A stretch of 64,000 nt of DNA from Chrysomallon squamiferum (taxonomy: Eukaryota > Mollusca > Gastropoda > Neomphalida > Peltospiridae), in contig CM022665.1 of the NCBI GenBank assembly GCA_012295275.1, positions 9,021,476-9,085,475 on the forward strand. Direction: 5' to 3'. Positions 1-13,800 of this stretch are shown here, one piece after another. The notes under the pieces were generated by a model. The model saw only the letters and a program-made list of their open reading frames with translations, searched no databases and was not told where the DNA came from. Both the position numbers and the translations under genes were made by a program. The stretch's first letter is position 1; each line of letters begins with the position of its first letter.

Positions 1-391
1 CTGTCTTGTATTTTCGCGTATAAATGTCCTCTCCTTGTTGACCTTACCTGACTTTCTCAAATTAGATTCACATTTGACAATTTACAAAACTGACGCCCTT
101 ATAGTTTATATCTGGAAAGGATTTAGGTTAAAAGATCTGTAAGAGGCATAATAAATCTATTCGCTTAACTTAAGTTTCATTTATTTATATATTTATCTCA
201 AAATTTTAGATAAACGGTAGATTAAATATGGTTTAAGAAATACTGGGTAAAAACAAAAGCCTTTTTATTTATTTATTTATTTATTTATTTTGTTCTGAGG
301 TATCGTTAAACATAATTTAATCTTTATTTTTTTTTAAATAACAGTTTGCAATTTACAGTTTATGTAAGATGTTAAGTTGAATGAAAAAAAG

Positions 392-431
<40 letters not shown>

Positions 432-2102
432 GAATTAATATTTAAGGATATGGAAATATTTAAAAGTTAACGCTTATTGCGTATTTTGCTTTTCATTTTG
501 TTTCTTTTGCTCTTTCCTTCTTTTTGTCAGCTCTCCTTTCAATTAACAACAAGGGTTATTTTGTAATGCACTGCCTTAATCCCTTAGATTAAATTTGTAA
601 CATATATTTTTTTCCTAAACTGTCAAATCGTAGAAAACTACATTTGTTTTGCAGTTAAAGATTGTTTCTCTCTGTTTTATAAACTTTAGACAAACAGGAA
701 AAAATAAAATAAAATAAAATAAAACAAACAAACAAATAAATAAAAATAATTAAAAAATAAAAATAAACATTAAAATTTTCGATAAAATGTGCCTTATTTC
801 ACTTTCTATAAATCTAACAAATAATTAAAAGAATCGTCATTTTTATCTTGATGAATAGATATGTCGACTTTTATTTTTGTAAGAGTGCGATATGTTGTTA
901 TGATACATTATACATTTTTCTTCATGAAATAAAATGGTTCAACGTCCGAAATGAGCTTTATTGGCTATTTTCATTATTTGACATAAACGTGGTTGAGCAT
1001 TAATTATGTTGGCACTTACATGAAGTCCCAAGTCAGAATTATTCTCAAGTTTCTGTGAAATAAACTGATGTATCAGGTTTTAGTTGCGTATACTTGGTCA
1101 AGTTGTTGTCACAGTACAAAGGTTAACTTTGTTTCTAAAGCATTTAGGTTCCGAACCAGAACGAACTTGTTAACGCGAACATTTCGATGAATAACGTTGT
1201 TTGTGATTTTGATTAATTTTAATAAAAACATTGAAATTAATTTTCCGTATCGATTTTAATTGACTGTGACGAGCGCATATGAAAGTCAAATAGGCGAACA
1301 TAAATATTAAATATTAACGACACACACGCACAGGCACACACACACATTTATGTAATGAAATATTAATTTTATGTAGAAATTTTATATTAAAAAAAAAGAT
1401 GGCTCATCCTTTTTTTTTTTTTTTTTGAAATCTAGGACAGCCTCTAGAACAGAATGCGGACTTTGAATGATCTGAAACCAACACGTTGGCTGTTAAAGTA
1501 AATAAACGACATTTTTCTTTCTTTCTTTCCTTCTTCGTCTATTAATTTTTTATATATATATATTTTTTTATATTTGAGATTATTTTATATTTTATAAATC
1601 AACCGCGGGCAAATTTTGTCTATAACTCAATAAAAACTTTTCTTCACGATTGATTAACTGATAGAACAGATAAACTGATTTTAAAATACTTAATTTTTAC
1701 GAGGTTTTTATGTTGTTATTACGTTCAATAACTTCTTGAATATTTTCCGAGTACTCTGATTTGTCCTATTTTTAAACTGTTCTTCACCACGAGCCCTTGA
1801 TAACGCTGACACATCAGACTATATATATATATAATGTACAAAATAATAATAATAACAATAATAAAAATATTGCATTTTGATAACGTACACCTAGTGAGTT
1901 ATTTGATAAAAGGGGCCAAAGACACAAATGGAAGCTTTGTTTCCCGGTTATCAGCTTCCTGTTTAACACAAAGGTGAATTTTTAAAAAGCGGTTTACCGT
2001 AAATAATAAAGAAATAATAATAAAATTTTTTTGAAAATAAATTGATAATGTGATAGTTGGTTGGATTAGAGATATTTAAATAAATATTAAAATAAATAAT
2101 AA

Positions 2103-2133
<31 letters not shown>

Positions 2134-3584
2134 TAAAAAAAATAATAATAAAATAAATAATAAAATAAATTATATGTTTCTATTATAAAGACTGGTTACT
2201 GAAAAACAGTTTTAATCTGATAAAATTTTCTATTATCAGATTAATGGTATGTAGGTTAACAGACAGATGGCCAAGTCAAATGAAATATGGCCGCTCGGGA
2301 TGATGCAATCGCGGTTTTAAAGTTCACGTCAGTGCTCGTAATACACATGTAGGGCCCATGTAAAATAACGATATCAAATGTGAGGGGGTGGAAGCAATAA
2401 AATAAAAAATAAATAAAATAAAAAATAAAAAATAATAAATAAATAAATAAATAATAAAAATTATTATAAAATAAAATAAAATAAATATTACTAATAAAAA
2501 ATAATAATAAATGAAAAATAATAAAAAAAAAAAAAAAAAATAATAATAAAAAAAAAAATTAACTGTATGAATGCTGTTCTTTTAGAAATATTTTATAACG
2601 CCATCCTTCCATTAAATTTAACTCAAATGGGTTCATTGTGTATGAGATTTCAAAATTTGGATAAAGGTGCGGTCTAACATATGTTGCGAGAACAGAGAAC
2701 TAGCATTCAGCCGTAACACCCATTAGAAGGGGCAGTTCCACAATTTCCAGTAACGGGAATGGGCATCGCTGTGGGGGATATAATACTGTATGATAAAAAC
2801 AGTTTCGTCATGAAAGAAAAAAAAAATCGGTAGGCAACAAATATATGTGGAGATCCATATGTGATTAAGCTTATTATTATTATTATTTATTTTTTTTACA
2901 GTATTTAATTGTTAAATTTAATGTAAAAAATTCAGTATATAAAACAAATAATTGTGGTAAAAACGACAAACAAACAAATAGAATCTTTAGTGATTTCACT
3001 GTTTTATTGTTAATAAACTATCAACTATTTCCTTTTGTCTGAGTTATAATCCTTTCTGCATAATTATTATTAAATACTTATTTTCCACTAGGTAAACGGC
3101 TTCGACAATGAGGTCAGTATAGCCCAGTAAACATTGCTTTATAAGTTTAGCTCATTGAGGCTTTACCATATACACGAACAAGTAAACAAGTCTTCGACAG
3201 ACGTAAGTTCTAACGTGCGTATTGCTTACGTTGAGAATGTTTTGACGTGAGCAACCTAGCAGACGTTCTCAGGAAATCTTCTCACCATTCTTTGTTAAAT
3301 CGCTATAACAAAAATAGAAAAATGCACGTTCCACTAACATTATCAACAACATAGAGGGGTTTTCTCAAAATGTACACCTGCAAAATAAAATACGTAAAAG
3401 TAATAACTATTTTTCAAAGGCTAGTTTCAGAAATGCAGGTATGAAATTAAAGAACAACCGACGATGATTTTTAATTATCTTTGAGACAATGATAAATCCA
3501 TGCTAATAGATATTTATAATAAAAACAGAATATCAGTATCTGTATTTTAATTTTATACATTATGTAACCTATTATAAAAAAAAA

Positions 3585-3627
<43 letters not shown>

Positions 3628-6600
3628 AGGCATACTTAAAAATTTCGATTCGTGCATTTTGTTTCGGTAATTTGTTAATCACCATTCTATTTTAAGATTA
3701 TTTTAGTTTTGGTTTCATAAGGAAATTAAACACTACAAAATGACTCATGTCTTTTTAAATCGATGACAAAACAGCAATATATATTTCTGAATTGGAGAAA
3801 AACATGAATTGTTTCTTGAGACGCCTTATTTTCAGCGCCATAAATCTGATGGTTTTAAATCAGTCTTTTTATAAATTGGAGTCTTTTCATGAAGAGATTT
3901 TTCACCTTATTTGAAATCGAGGAGACTGGTCTTTAAATTTTAAACTTTATAACACGACACGTTATACATTCTGTATAAAATGGTTGAGATATTGGGTCCA
4001 AAGTTCTAGCTAGGCATTTTAATTATTTCTTATGAATGATTTAAGTAAGTCTTGTTAGCCCTCGAACTGTATGTTTTGTTGGTGTACGTTTATGTAAGAC
4101 TCTATTCATGTAAAACATATTTCATGCAGAGCTGACTTAAATTTTAAAATGAATGTAAATGTTATTTTCAAACTATGCAAAGACTGCAAGTGTCTACATT
4201 TCAAGACGCACTTGAGCGTGAGATTCAATGGCCATCCAAGTAATAATATATGCTTTTAAAACCTTCACGCCCTACATAACCGACGAATCTTATTTCAAGA
4301 CTTCAAAGTTTAGTAAACAAGTGTTCCATATATTAACTCTGGCTGATATCCCCTGTTAACTGATAAGTTTTCAACGAATTTTTCATGCGTATATCCAAAA
4401 TGTATGCATAACTCTGTTGGTCGGGTAGAGAGGGGAATCCATCATAATCTAACACAATGATAAGATAATAATTTATCTGCAGTGAGTTCAAATAAAATTG
4501 CAAAAATAATAATAAATTTAAAAAAATACAAAGACGAATAAGAGAAAAAGGAAGGGAGAGGGTGAAAGAGAAAGAGAGATATAAAATGACGGAAACATTT
4601 TAAAAATTGTAATAATGATCGACAGCTTTTCAGTTTACTTTCTTAACGTCATACTAAGTGCTCATGACATTTGTCGTGGGGACATAGATAACCTGTTTCT
4701 TTGTTCTTCATAAAGTGACTTCTTTCTGCAGAGTTCCCGGTACCTTACTGCTTATTCAGTAAAGAAATAAAACTACCAGTCTTTTATTATTATTATCTAC
4801 TTAAGTATAAAATAATAACAACAATAATAATGATATTCGAGATGAAGATTTTTCAAAATTACTCATATATGAAGATCATTTATGATATTCAAGTACGTAT
4901 ATCCTATTGTGATTCGGCCCATTGTTTTTATAACACTCTTATTATATTAATTATTTTTCCATTGTTTAACGGGTCGATGCAGAAGAAGGTCGACAGTTAG
5001 TCCCCTAATTTCTTAGGTTAGTTAATACTGTTTGATAATATGAATTATATTAATTATTTAATAATAAAGATAATTTAATCTGAAAAATCAATTCATTACC
5101 GCTTTCTTAAAAACAAACAAATAACAGCAACAAAAAAGAATCCCAGAAAATAACGTCTGACATTGGCTCTTAAGTATTTTAAATATAATTTATTGTTATT
5201 CAAAAGACTGTAGAAAAAAGAAAGAAAAAGAAAATACATTTTACTGTTGTTCTGAATGTCAACTATAAAGTTATATAAATGGAGGATTATGACGACAGAA
5301 ACTCTGAACTGAGGCATTATGAATTCCAGTAATAATAAAAAAGAAAACTGAAATAAACCAATTGTGCACTTGTTATATTGTTGTATTCGTAATCTGACGG
5401 CTAAGCTCGACATGGTCTATTATGGCGTTGAGGTAAAAATATCAAGGCCATTTAACATTCCTTGATATCCATGAAACGATGTAAGGTTCCAGGCGTACAC
5501 CTGTAGAGAGCTTTCACCTTTTGGTTCTAAGAGGGATTGTATCAAAACTTGTATTACCAAAGAGTGTGAAAAGACATTGTATAAACAGAGCCAAATGAAT
5601 ACACTCACAAATGTTGGCGTATTTACAAGCACTGGCTTGTACATGAAAGATATGACATTATGAAACTACTTAAATTTGATGTGAAACGTAGAAAACAGCG
5701 ATATAAAAACTACAATGAAACAAACAGACAAAAAAAAAAAAAAAAAAAAAAAAAATAAACAGCAAAAAAACAAAAACAAAACAAACAACAAAACACATAC
5801 AGTAATAATTAGAGCATCATCAAAAATAAAATGCAAAACAAATAATCAAAAATAGCAACATTAAAAACTACATTTTGTTTTCATTTATTTCACACCTGCT
5901 GGTTAAGAGATTATTATTATTATTACTTTTTTTTTTTTTTTTTTTTTTTTATCATTTTCTGAAGATAAGAATGGAATATGTATGAGTTAAGAGAGAGAAA
6001 GAGAGAGAGAGGGTAAGTATTAATAATAAAAAGTTTAAACTACGGTATCAATTACAACGAACACGAACAATAAGAATATACAATTTCGCTAAATATCTTT
6101 GATATTATCACCATTATCGATAATATTATCATAAACAAAATAATAAATAAATGCTAGTAAAAAAAAAAAAAAAAAATAAAAAAAAAAAAAATTAAATAAA
6201 ATATGTATATATGTCACCATTTATGGAATCAGTGTAGTCAGGTTACCAGGTAGAATTGTGAAGAAATCTTATCTGAAATATGAACTATTTTACTGGTTTA
6301 GTGTCGACTATAAACAGTATGTCACTGCCACTTTTCTGTCTGATAAGTGATGTGTGAGAGGATACTGTACACTAATAAGATTATTCTTTAGACACACAAA
6401 CAGAAAGCTTTGTGAGACGGTGGAAAAGATCACTATCACGAATCATTAATAAACATGTCGCAAACGTGTATTAATGTTTTCAAAATGAGTATCTAGATGT
6501 CTAAAAAGTAACAGGAATGTATGAAAAGTCGCTGATTGGGTTTCAGACTGGTGTGACAATCGTTAACTAGATAGTGGCGACATAAAATAATAGGAAAACA

Positions 6601-7022
6601 ACACGAGTGAAGATGGCTTCAGGGATGTCATTCCAGATCTTGACCAAGACCTGTTCTAATTGGGTTAATGTCAAGGATCGGTCAAGTTCACAATCACATA
6701 GAGATCCGAAAGGGAGAAAACACTATCTGAACAAGCTTGGACACGGTGCAATGTCGTCTTTTCTCGGGAAATTTTTGACATCATATAAGACATCTTGAAC
6801 CCGTTATCGTTCCGAGGCCGGATTTAAATTCACTTCTCAGTTTCCTGAAATCTTATTTAAAGGGTCATGGCCAGTGGTTTTTTTTGGCGGTGGCACAAAA
6901 AATATAGTATTTTAACTGAAACAACAAATGCATGTGCTTTGTACAAAAACACACACTGATATGCATTTAAAGTTTTACACGAAATATTTCATCGCTTGAT
7001 GAGAAAGACAGATATACATATG

Positions 7023-7025
<3 letters not shown>

Positions 7026-7084
<59 letters not shown>
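7026..7084. repeat. (GA)n microsatellite
   Basis: Uninterrupted GA dinucleotide repeat of roughly 29 units, read directly from the sequence. It lies in intergenic DNA. Confidence 0.95.
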
Positions 7085-7087
<3 letters not shown>

Positions 7088-9150
7088 TTTCATCCTTCTT
7101 GCCTTCAGTAAAATATATTTATATAGTACTATAAATCTAGGCTGAAAAGAAACAGTGTGCTCAAAATAGCATATTTTGTAGCTTGATTATAAAACTACTG
7201 ATAAAACGTTCTTTATGACACAACACGAGGCAGAACTCTTAAATGATCAAGTACTAAATATTAATCAGTATGATTTTTTTTTTCTTAACATCAACTTAAC
7301 TCTTTACCAGTCTACAAAAAAAAAAAAAGGCCTGTAAATTTTTTTTTTTTTTTTATTTATTATTATGTGTTTTTTGGGGTTTTTTTGTAATAGGTTTATA
7401 GTAATCATTAACTGGAACTGCTTTATATTATGAATACAAATTAAAGAACATATTTAGGACAACCATTAAAACATTTACTGAAACCTTTTTGTCATTTTGA
7501 CGATTAACATGATTTTAATCCAGTAACACAGGAGATTTTGATCATGATTTAAAGTCACTATTCAGGATTAAAAAAAGAAAAGAGAAAAAAAAGAAAGAAA
7601 CACTTAAACTACTTCCATCAAAATGTTAGACACAACACAAACCTCTTACGAAATATAAAAAAAAAAAAAAAAAACTGAAAACTTGTAATTTTTTTCTTTT
7701 TCTATTTATTTATTTTATTATTAAGGGTTAATAATAAGCGTTTTTTAAACATCCCCAAAAATTATTATAAAGAAGAAAGATATAAAAAAGAAAAAAAACC
7801 ACTGGTAAGTCTGCTTGACCATTATATTACTTGCAGAACAGAGAAAATCTGAAGGACAAAAAAAAAATAACAAAGAATGAAAATACCAAATAAACATTAC
7901 AGCGTGAGCAATCCTACCTTAAAGTTTACAATGTGGTAAATTGAAAACTAGAAAGAACAAGGAATTTATAGATCTGATAACTTGCTCTTCTCACGGGCAA
8001 GTTAATCGTTTATTACCTTTCCAAATATTACGTGATGTCTAAAGAAACATTTAATTTGATCACTGACATTTAAATAATATAAATAGTAAGCAGATTAAAT
8101 ACCATTGTATGGTATTACCATCAGTTAATTGTAGCTAAGCGTAAATGTAATACACCTAACTCAGCTGCAGCCATTTAACAATAAAATAAACAGCAATAAA
8201 AACATTTTATAAATAAAAATGAATTGACGGATCGTAACAAATGTTACCGGTCTAAGGGGAATAACTCTCCGAAATAACTATTTCAAAAGTTGAATGTAAG
8301 AATGGAGGAATATAACTCATCTGACATTTTCATTTATTTAATTTATTTAATTTTTCAAATTTCCAAAGAAAAGTTTACAGATATCTCATTTCAGTTTATA
8401 TTAAAATTATGTGAAAGAGACATCAAGTTTTCGTTAAAGCTAAAAGGAACGATTCATTATTTATTTATTTATTTGATTTTTTTACGTTTTATATTTTAAC
8501 TAGATTTATATATCCATTATATATTGTTAAAATAGTAATTTACAAAAAAGTTGATACAGACAGCCGGTCGATCTAAAACATACGTAGAAGCTGTTGATAA
8601 ATATTTCCTAAAAAAGAGTGAAATATGTTTTACTTGTTTTGTCAAGTTCCTGTGTTGTTTTTGTAACTGGATTTATTTGGTAAATTCTGTGGATAAAACT
8701 GAAATATTAGTGCTATTCTGAAACAATTAATTTAAAAGTAATTTTTGTTTATTTTTAATCAATTTATTATACAGCTTTTTCCTGTTATTATCATTGCTAT
8801 TTTTTTCTTAATTACAAGGAATGGCAATAATGATAAAGGTTCAAGGATTTCATGAATGGGTCACCAATATAAAAATGACTGGATAAATCTGTTCTAGAGT
8901 TTATAATTTAGGGAACAAAATCGGTACATCTTTTAAAAAGATAAACAATACTTAAACACTCATTAATGACATCTTTTTGTATTATTAAAATTAAAATTAA
9001 AATTCATAAGTTTGTAAAAAATGTATTTTCTGTAACAAAAACAATATTTTATAAACACCACACACGGCAATGATTGTCATAAAAAAAAATTTCCCCTCCC
9101 ACTAATGCATACATTTAGATAAATTAATTGTTTTATTATTCATTATAAGT

Positions 9151-9187
<37 letters not shown>

Positions 9188-9230
9188 AAACAAGATGTTT
9201 TAGTGAAGAAATTTAGTGTTAACTATTAGC

Positions 9231-9269
<39 letters not shown>

Positions 9270-9517
9270 AAAACAAGAAAAAAGAAAAGGAAAAATAATT
9301 TAATTTCAATCGAAAGAAAATAACAAGTTCTCATTCACGTCCGCTAAGGCGTTATAAACGTGACAACTATAATTATTTTGTAAATGACTTTCGACTTAGT
9401 ACAAAAGTACACATTTGATAAACTGAAATATATTTGACATTATAATCCTATCTGATGCTCTTAATGAGCGTTAATAGTTTGTTGAAAATAGATTTCGAGC
9501 AGAGACAAAACGTTTCG

Positions 9518-9547
9518 AGCGGTGAGCGAAAATTGTGTGTGTGGGGA

Positions 9548-9580
<33 letters not shown>

Positions 9581-9624
9581 TTTATTATTATTATTTCCCC
9601 CCACACACAATATCGCTCACCGCT
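9518..9624. repeat. Long inverted repeat (hairpin) with AAT/ATT core
   Basis: The left arm starts AGCGGTGAGCGA and runs through GTGTGTGTGGGG into an AAT repeat. The right arm is its near-perfect reverse complement, ending in TCGCTCACCGCT. Each arm is about 45-50 bases with only a few mismatches and almost no loop. A second AAT/ATT palindrome follows at about 9656-9718. It could be a foldback element or a microsatellite that duplicated in inverted orientation. No target-site duplication or coding capacity was seen. Confidence 0.8.
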
Positions 9625-9653
9625 GGTAATAATAATATATGTTAAAAAAGTAA

Positions 9654-9655
<2 letters not shown>

Positions 9656-9718
<63 letters not shown>
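9656..9718. repeat. (AAT)n/(ATT)n palindromic microsatellite
   Basis: About 13 AAT units are followed directly by about 7 ATT units, so the two halves are self-complementary. It lies 30 bases after the larger hairpin and shares its core. Confidence 0.85.
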
Positions 9719-9915
9719 ATCAAAAATAAGTAAAATAATTTAAAAATAAATATATAAACAAATAAATAACATTCAATCGCTAACTCAGTAGCTGCATGCT
9801 GTATAATGCGGCTTGTTAAATTTTCAATGGAGAGGAAAAATCAGATTAATTATTAAATGCATTTTGATCAAACATTTCTAAATAATTAATTATCCAGATA
9901 TAAAAATTAAAATTA

Positions 9916-9955
<40 letters not shown>

Positions 9956-10169
9956 AGGTTTTTATTGTTTTGATAATCAAAGATTTTGACACTTAATTTA
10001 TATTTTGCTGACAACATTTTTTTCTTTCTTTTTTTTAATGCATACTTAAAATTAATTATTAAAATACTTTATTTCTAACTTTTTAATTCTAAAAGATTTT
10101 AGTGTATAACCAAATTCCAATACCCGATTCCACTATGTCCGAGGCTATCATTCAACTTTCGCTTGGCTT

Positions 10170-10200
10170 CACTTCCGAAATACATTGTCACTTCCGGCAT
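10170..10200 (+). promoter_or_regulatory. Two ETS/GABP-type motifs just upstream of the ankyrin-GH20 start codon
   Basis: ACTTCCGA at 10171-10178 and ACTTCCGG at 10190-10197 are the reverse-strand form of the ETS core, (C)CGGAAGT. The second is a perfect GABP-type site. They are 19 bases apart and end 17 bases before the start codon at 10214. Paired ETS sites at or close to the transcription start are typical of TATA-less, broadly expressed animal genes. No TATA box is evident. The transcription start itself cannot be fixed from sequence. Confidence 0.5.
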
Positions 10201-10204
10201 GTGA
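10199..10204 (+). promoter_or_regulatory. Minimal start-stop upstream ORF (ATG TGA)
   Basis: ATG at 10199 is followed at once by TGA, nine bases before the main ATG and in the same frame. If the transcript begins upstream of it, ribosomes could pause here and lower initiation at 10214. The main ATG has a good context (A at -3, G at +4). If transcription starts at the overlapping ETS site, the element may lie outside the mRNA. Confidence 0.35.
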
Positions 10205-10213
10205 AAAAAGAAA

Positions 10214-10713
10214 ATGGGAACAGTATCAGAAACGGTAGATCAACTAAAAAATGCTATTGATCGAAACCGAACAGATGTTATTTGCACTGTGATTTCGACA
10301 TGGCAAAAAAGTAAGGCCTGTACACCGTGCATATTGATAGCTTACATTGTTACCCGTAAAACTAGGCATTAACTGAAGTTAGAGACAAGTGCCTTAAGTG
10401 CATTCATGAAATGTGTTTTGACATTTCTTTTCGTATTACACGATGACGGTGTAACTGTAGTGTATCATTCGCATTCAGCCTCTGTTACTCAAGGTCCAAT
10501 CTGTTGATACTGTTGCATATATTTATATTTATTTAATAATCATTATTATTACTCATTTTACTGAATTATAAATACCAGTTACAATAATGTGCAAAGTACC
10601 CAACCATCGCCTAGCCTGTACCGGGATTTGAACATCGATTATTTCGGTCAGCGGTCAGGGTCACTAACCACTTGAACATATCCACTTTATTTATTTATTT
10701 ATTTATTTATTAT

Positions 10714-10800
<87 letters not shown>

Positions 10801-13800
10801 TTTTTTAAGCAAATTCTGAAATTATATTTAGTTATGTTTCTTTATAGGAAATTTTAAACTATTATAACTGCAAAACAATTTAATTAAACGTTAACATCTC
10901 TTTGAATTTGGTATTACTTGAGTCAGATAACTAGTAACACTATTATTAAGGAGACATAAATGTAAATTGATATTATATTATGAGATATCTTTTTAAAAAT
11001 TATTTTTGAATGACAGCACTCTTAACAATACACTGTTAGAAGTTTACACATTTATACTATTTTGCCTTTATTTTTATTTTTTAACTTTTATTTTTTCACA
11101 TTAAGTATGCTATTTCAGGTTCAACTGATACTGATTTGTTGGATCACTGTTTGAATGAACCATATGTTGCAGATGGCACACTGCTGCATTATGCAACAAA
11201 GGTATAATAATAATAATATAATTTAAAAAATTATGTTACTGTTAATATAAAAATATATATATGCATGCATGTACAATTAATTGTAAGTAATGTATATATT
11301 GACCATATTATGCAGTGAATAAGAAAATATCAGTTTCACATGTATGTTAATTTTTCTGAACCAGTTACATATTTTCTGATGCAGCTGCAACTATATAATT
11401 TAACTGTAAATGTATTCGAGAGAGAGACACGTATATTCTCAAACATGTGTGTGTATATTTTTATCACTGACAAATAACCAGTTGAAAATATTTTTTTCTG
11501 AATTCCATTCATAACATGAAATACAACAAATAATATTTATATAACCAGATAATAATTAATGTAAACAAACAACAAACAAAACAACAACAAAAAAATCCCA
11601 ACTCCAGAACATCTCCCAAATCCCATCTCTTCATTAACCAGTAAAATTTAAGGGATCTGCAATTTATTTTCATCATATATTCTCTATAAATAATAAAACA
11701 GAAAAAGTTTGCTATTCAGATTTCATTTTTGATGCATAATATAATGTTCTAAAAGACAATGATTTCTTTTCTTCTTTGTTACATATAGCTAGAGAGAAAT
11801 GACATAGTCAGAACACTGCTGGCTTCAGGTGCAGATCCTGGAGTTCAGAACAGTCAGGGTAAGTTACCTTTGGATTTGGCTTCTGATCAGATTAGATCAG
11901 TCTATAATGAAGAACTTCTGCAGGCTACAGCTCAGTCTAAGTAAGTTTATTTTAAAAATATCCATCATTTAAATAATCTTTTGTTATGGAAAATCATGAT
12001 TGTGACACTAAAAATGTGTCACAATTTAACCAGTTTTGATGACCTGAGATGTTATGTTCAGTAATGACATTTTTTGTAAAATATTAAGTATAATTATAAT
12101 GATTATGAAGTTATGGTGTTTTGTTTTTTGTCAGTTTGTAGTAGACACAAATAGTAAAAAATAATTTTAAACATTTTCCATTGATTGATTGAGTTGATTC
12201 CACAAACAGTCTTTGATAATAATAAACAATACATAAAAACCTCATGATTTCAAACACAGAAAAAAATAATAGGTGAAATTTACCAAAACATTGCAATTAT
12301 CAGTTTATCAAGTTTTGTTTTCCATATTTACATGCATGAACAAAAACAAAAATATCACAATAAAATGGAAATATTTCCATCTCTATGCATGCTTGTGTCT
12401 TGTTTTATTCATTTATTTACTTATTTATTTTATTTTTATAACAAAGACTGCTCTTAATAACACCGCCTGATTCCCCCAAAAATCTGTTTTTGATATAACA
12501 TTTAAAATGTATAAAATGAATATACATGTTAAAATATTATTATGATATTCAGTGTTGGGAGAGTGTGTCAATTGTTGGCTGCTGGTGTGGATATAAATCT
12601 GACTGACAGTGATCAAACAAAGAACACACCAATACATTGGGCTGTGAGCTATGGATCTCGTGACATTGTTCAGTGTCTGGCTTGTGAGTATACAGTATTT
12701 CATTGTCATTAAATAAATGAAATTGTTTGCCATCACAAGAAAATTTATTATATTATTTTGGGATGATGAAACTTGATATTTTCACAATTAAAGAGATAAA
12801 ATTATATGTTTGAATTTTATAAATTCTGGTTCATCCGTTATTTTGTAATTCTTTTTATTTCAAGTTACGTAATATTCAGGTACATTTAAATATGTTTTAA
12901 ATTTTTTGGTGTGTATTTTTTACATATATATTATATTTGTGTGTGTGTGTTTGTGTTTATATATATAAACAGGCTTTGAATTTTACTGTGACACCAATTG
13001 CCATTCATACTTGCCTTGGTGCCTAAATATTTGGATGATCTCCAATAAAACTCAGTTACTGCCCTGCCCATAAATCCCATTGATTTACTCAGCATGACAA
13101 ATAAAAAAAATAAAAACCCAGATTTATTGGTGTTGTTTAAATATTTCACCTAATGACTTCCATCAACAGAGCAATTCCTGACCCCTTGAGGTGTGGCCTT
13201 ATTTGCATAATCATGCAGCACCTCATGGAATTATATATTATATTAATTAGATATCTCTGTTGTCTTGACAGTTAAACTAAAATAATTTAGGTAAGATAGA
13301 ATTAAAAAACAATATAAGGAGCAGGAGCTAAGGTCAGCAGTGACAAGATAAACAAACTGTCAAATGTTTTTAGGTACAAGTGATTCAAATAAACATAGTT
13401 TTGATTAGGTATTGACCATAATGTAGCTGTGAGATGCGAAAACTTAAAAAAGATTAAGTTGCTTTCATGCCTTTACTTTGATGGAAATGTTTGCCTTGGT
13501 GACTTGATTTTCTGATAAAATTGAGTGTAATACATGCCTTACCCTAAAAAAATGAAATTTCAAAGCCTGTATATATACACATATATATATCACATTATTT
13601 ATTATTATTTTATTTTATCTGATAGCTCGAGGAGCTGATATGAACAGAGTGAATGCTGCTGGACACACTCCACTCTATGATGCAGTTGTTCGAGGAGACA
13701 AGGGAATTGTGGAGGAGCTTTTGCTAAATGGAGCCAGGATCCCCCAGGATGATGGAGACAGGTAAAGAAAAATAAAACTGAATATACCAGTATTTTAAAA

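Larger units (their letters stand above)
1..10130. other. Repeat-rich intergenic region, no gene recognised
   Basis: I see no convincing exon here. The stretch is made of AT-rich DNA, long A or T runs (about 390-420, 5733-5755, 5930-5950, 9159-9185, 9238-9267, 9922-9953), tetranucleotide runs of the TTTA/AAAT type (265-290, 3580-3628), AAT-type runs (2097-2170, 2398-2560) and a GA run at 7026-7084. A 63-codon frame at 6607-6798 (+) has protein-like composition but matches nothing I know and lacks splice or promoter support. It could be a decayed mobile-element fragment. Confidence 0.6.

Noticed and set aside
10135-10256. Alternative upstream ATG at 10135 in another frame, overlapping the main start
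   Set aside because: It lies at or upstream of the ETS sites and probably before the transcription start. The frame ends shortly after and does not join exon 2.
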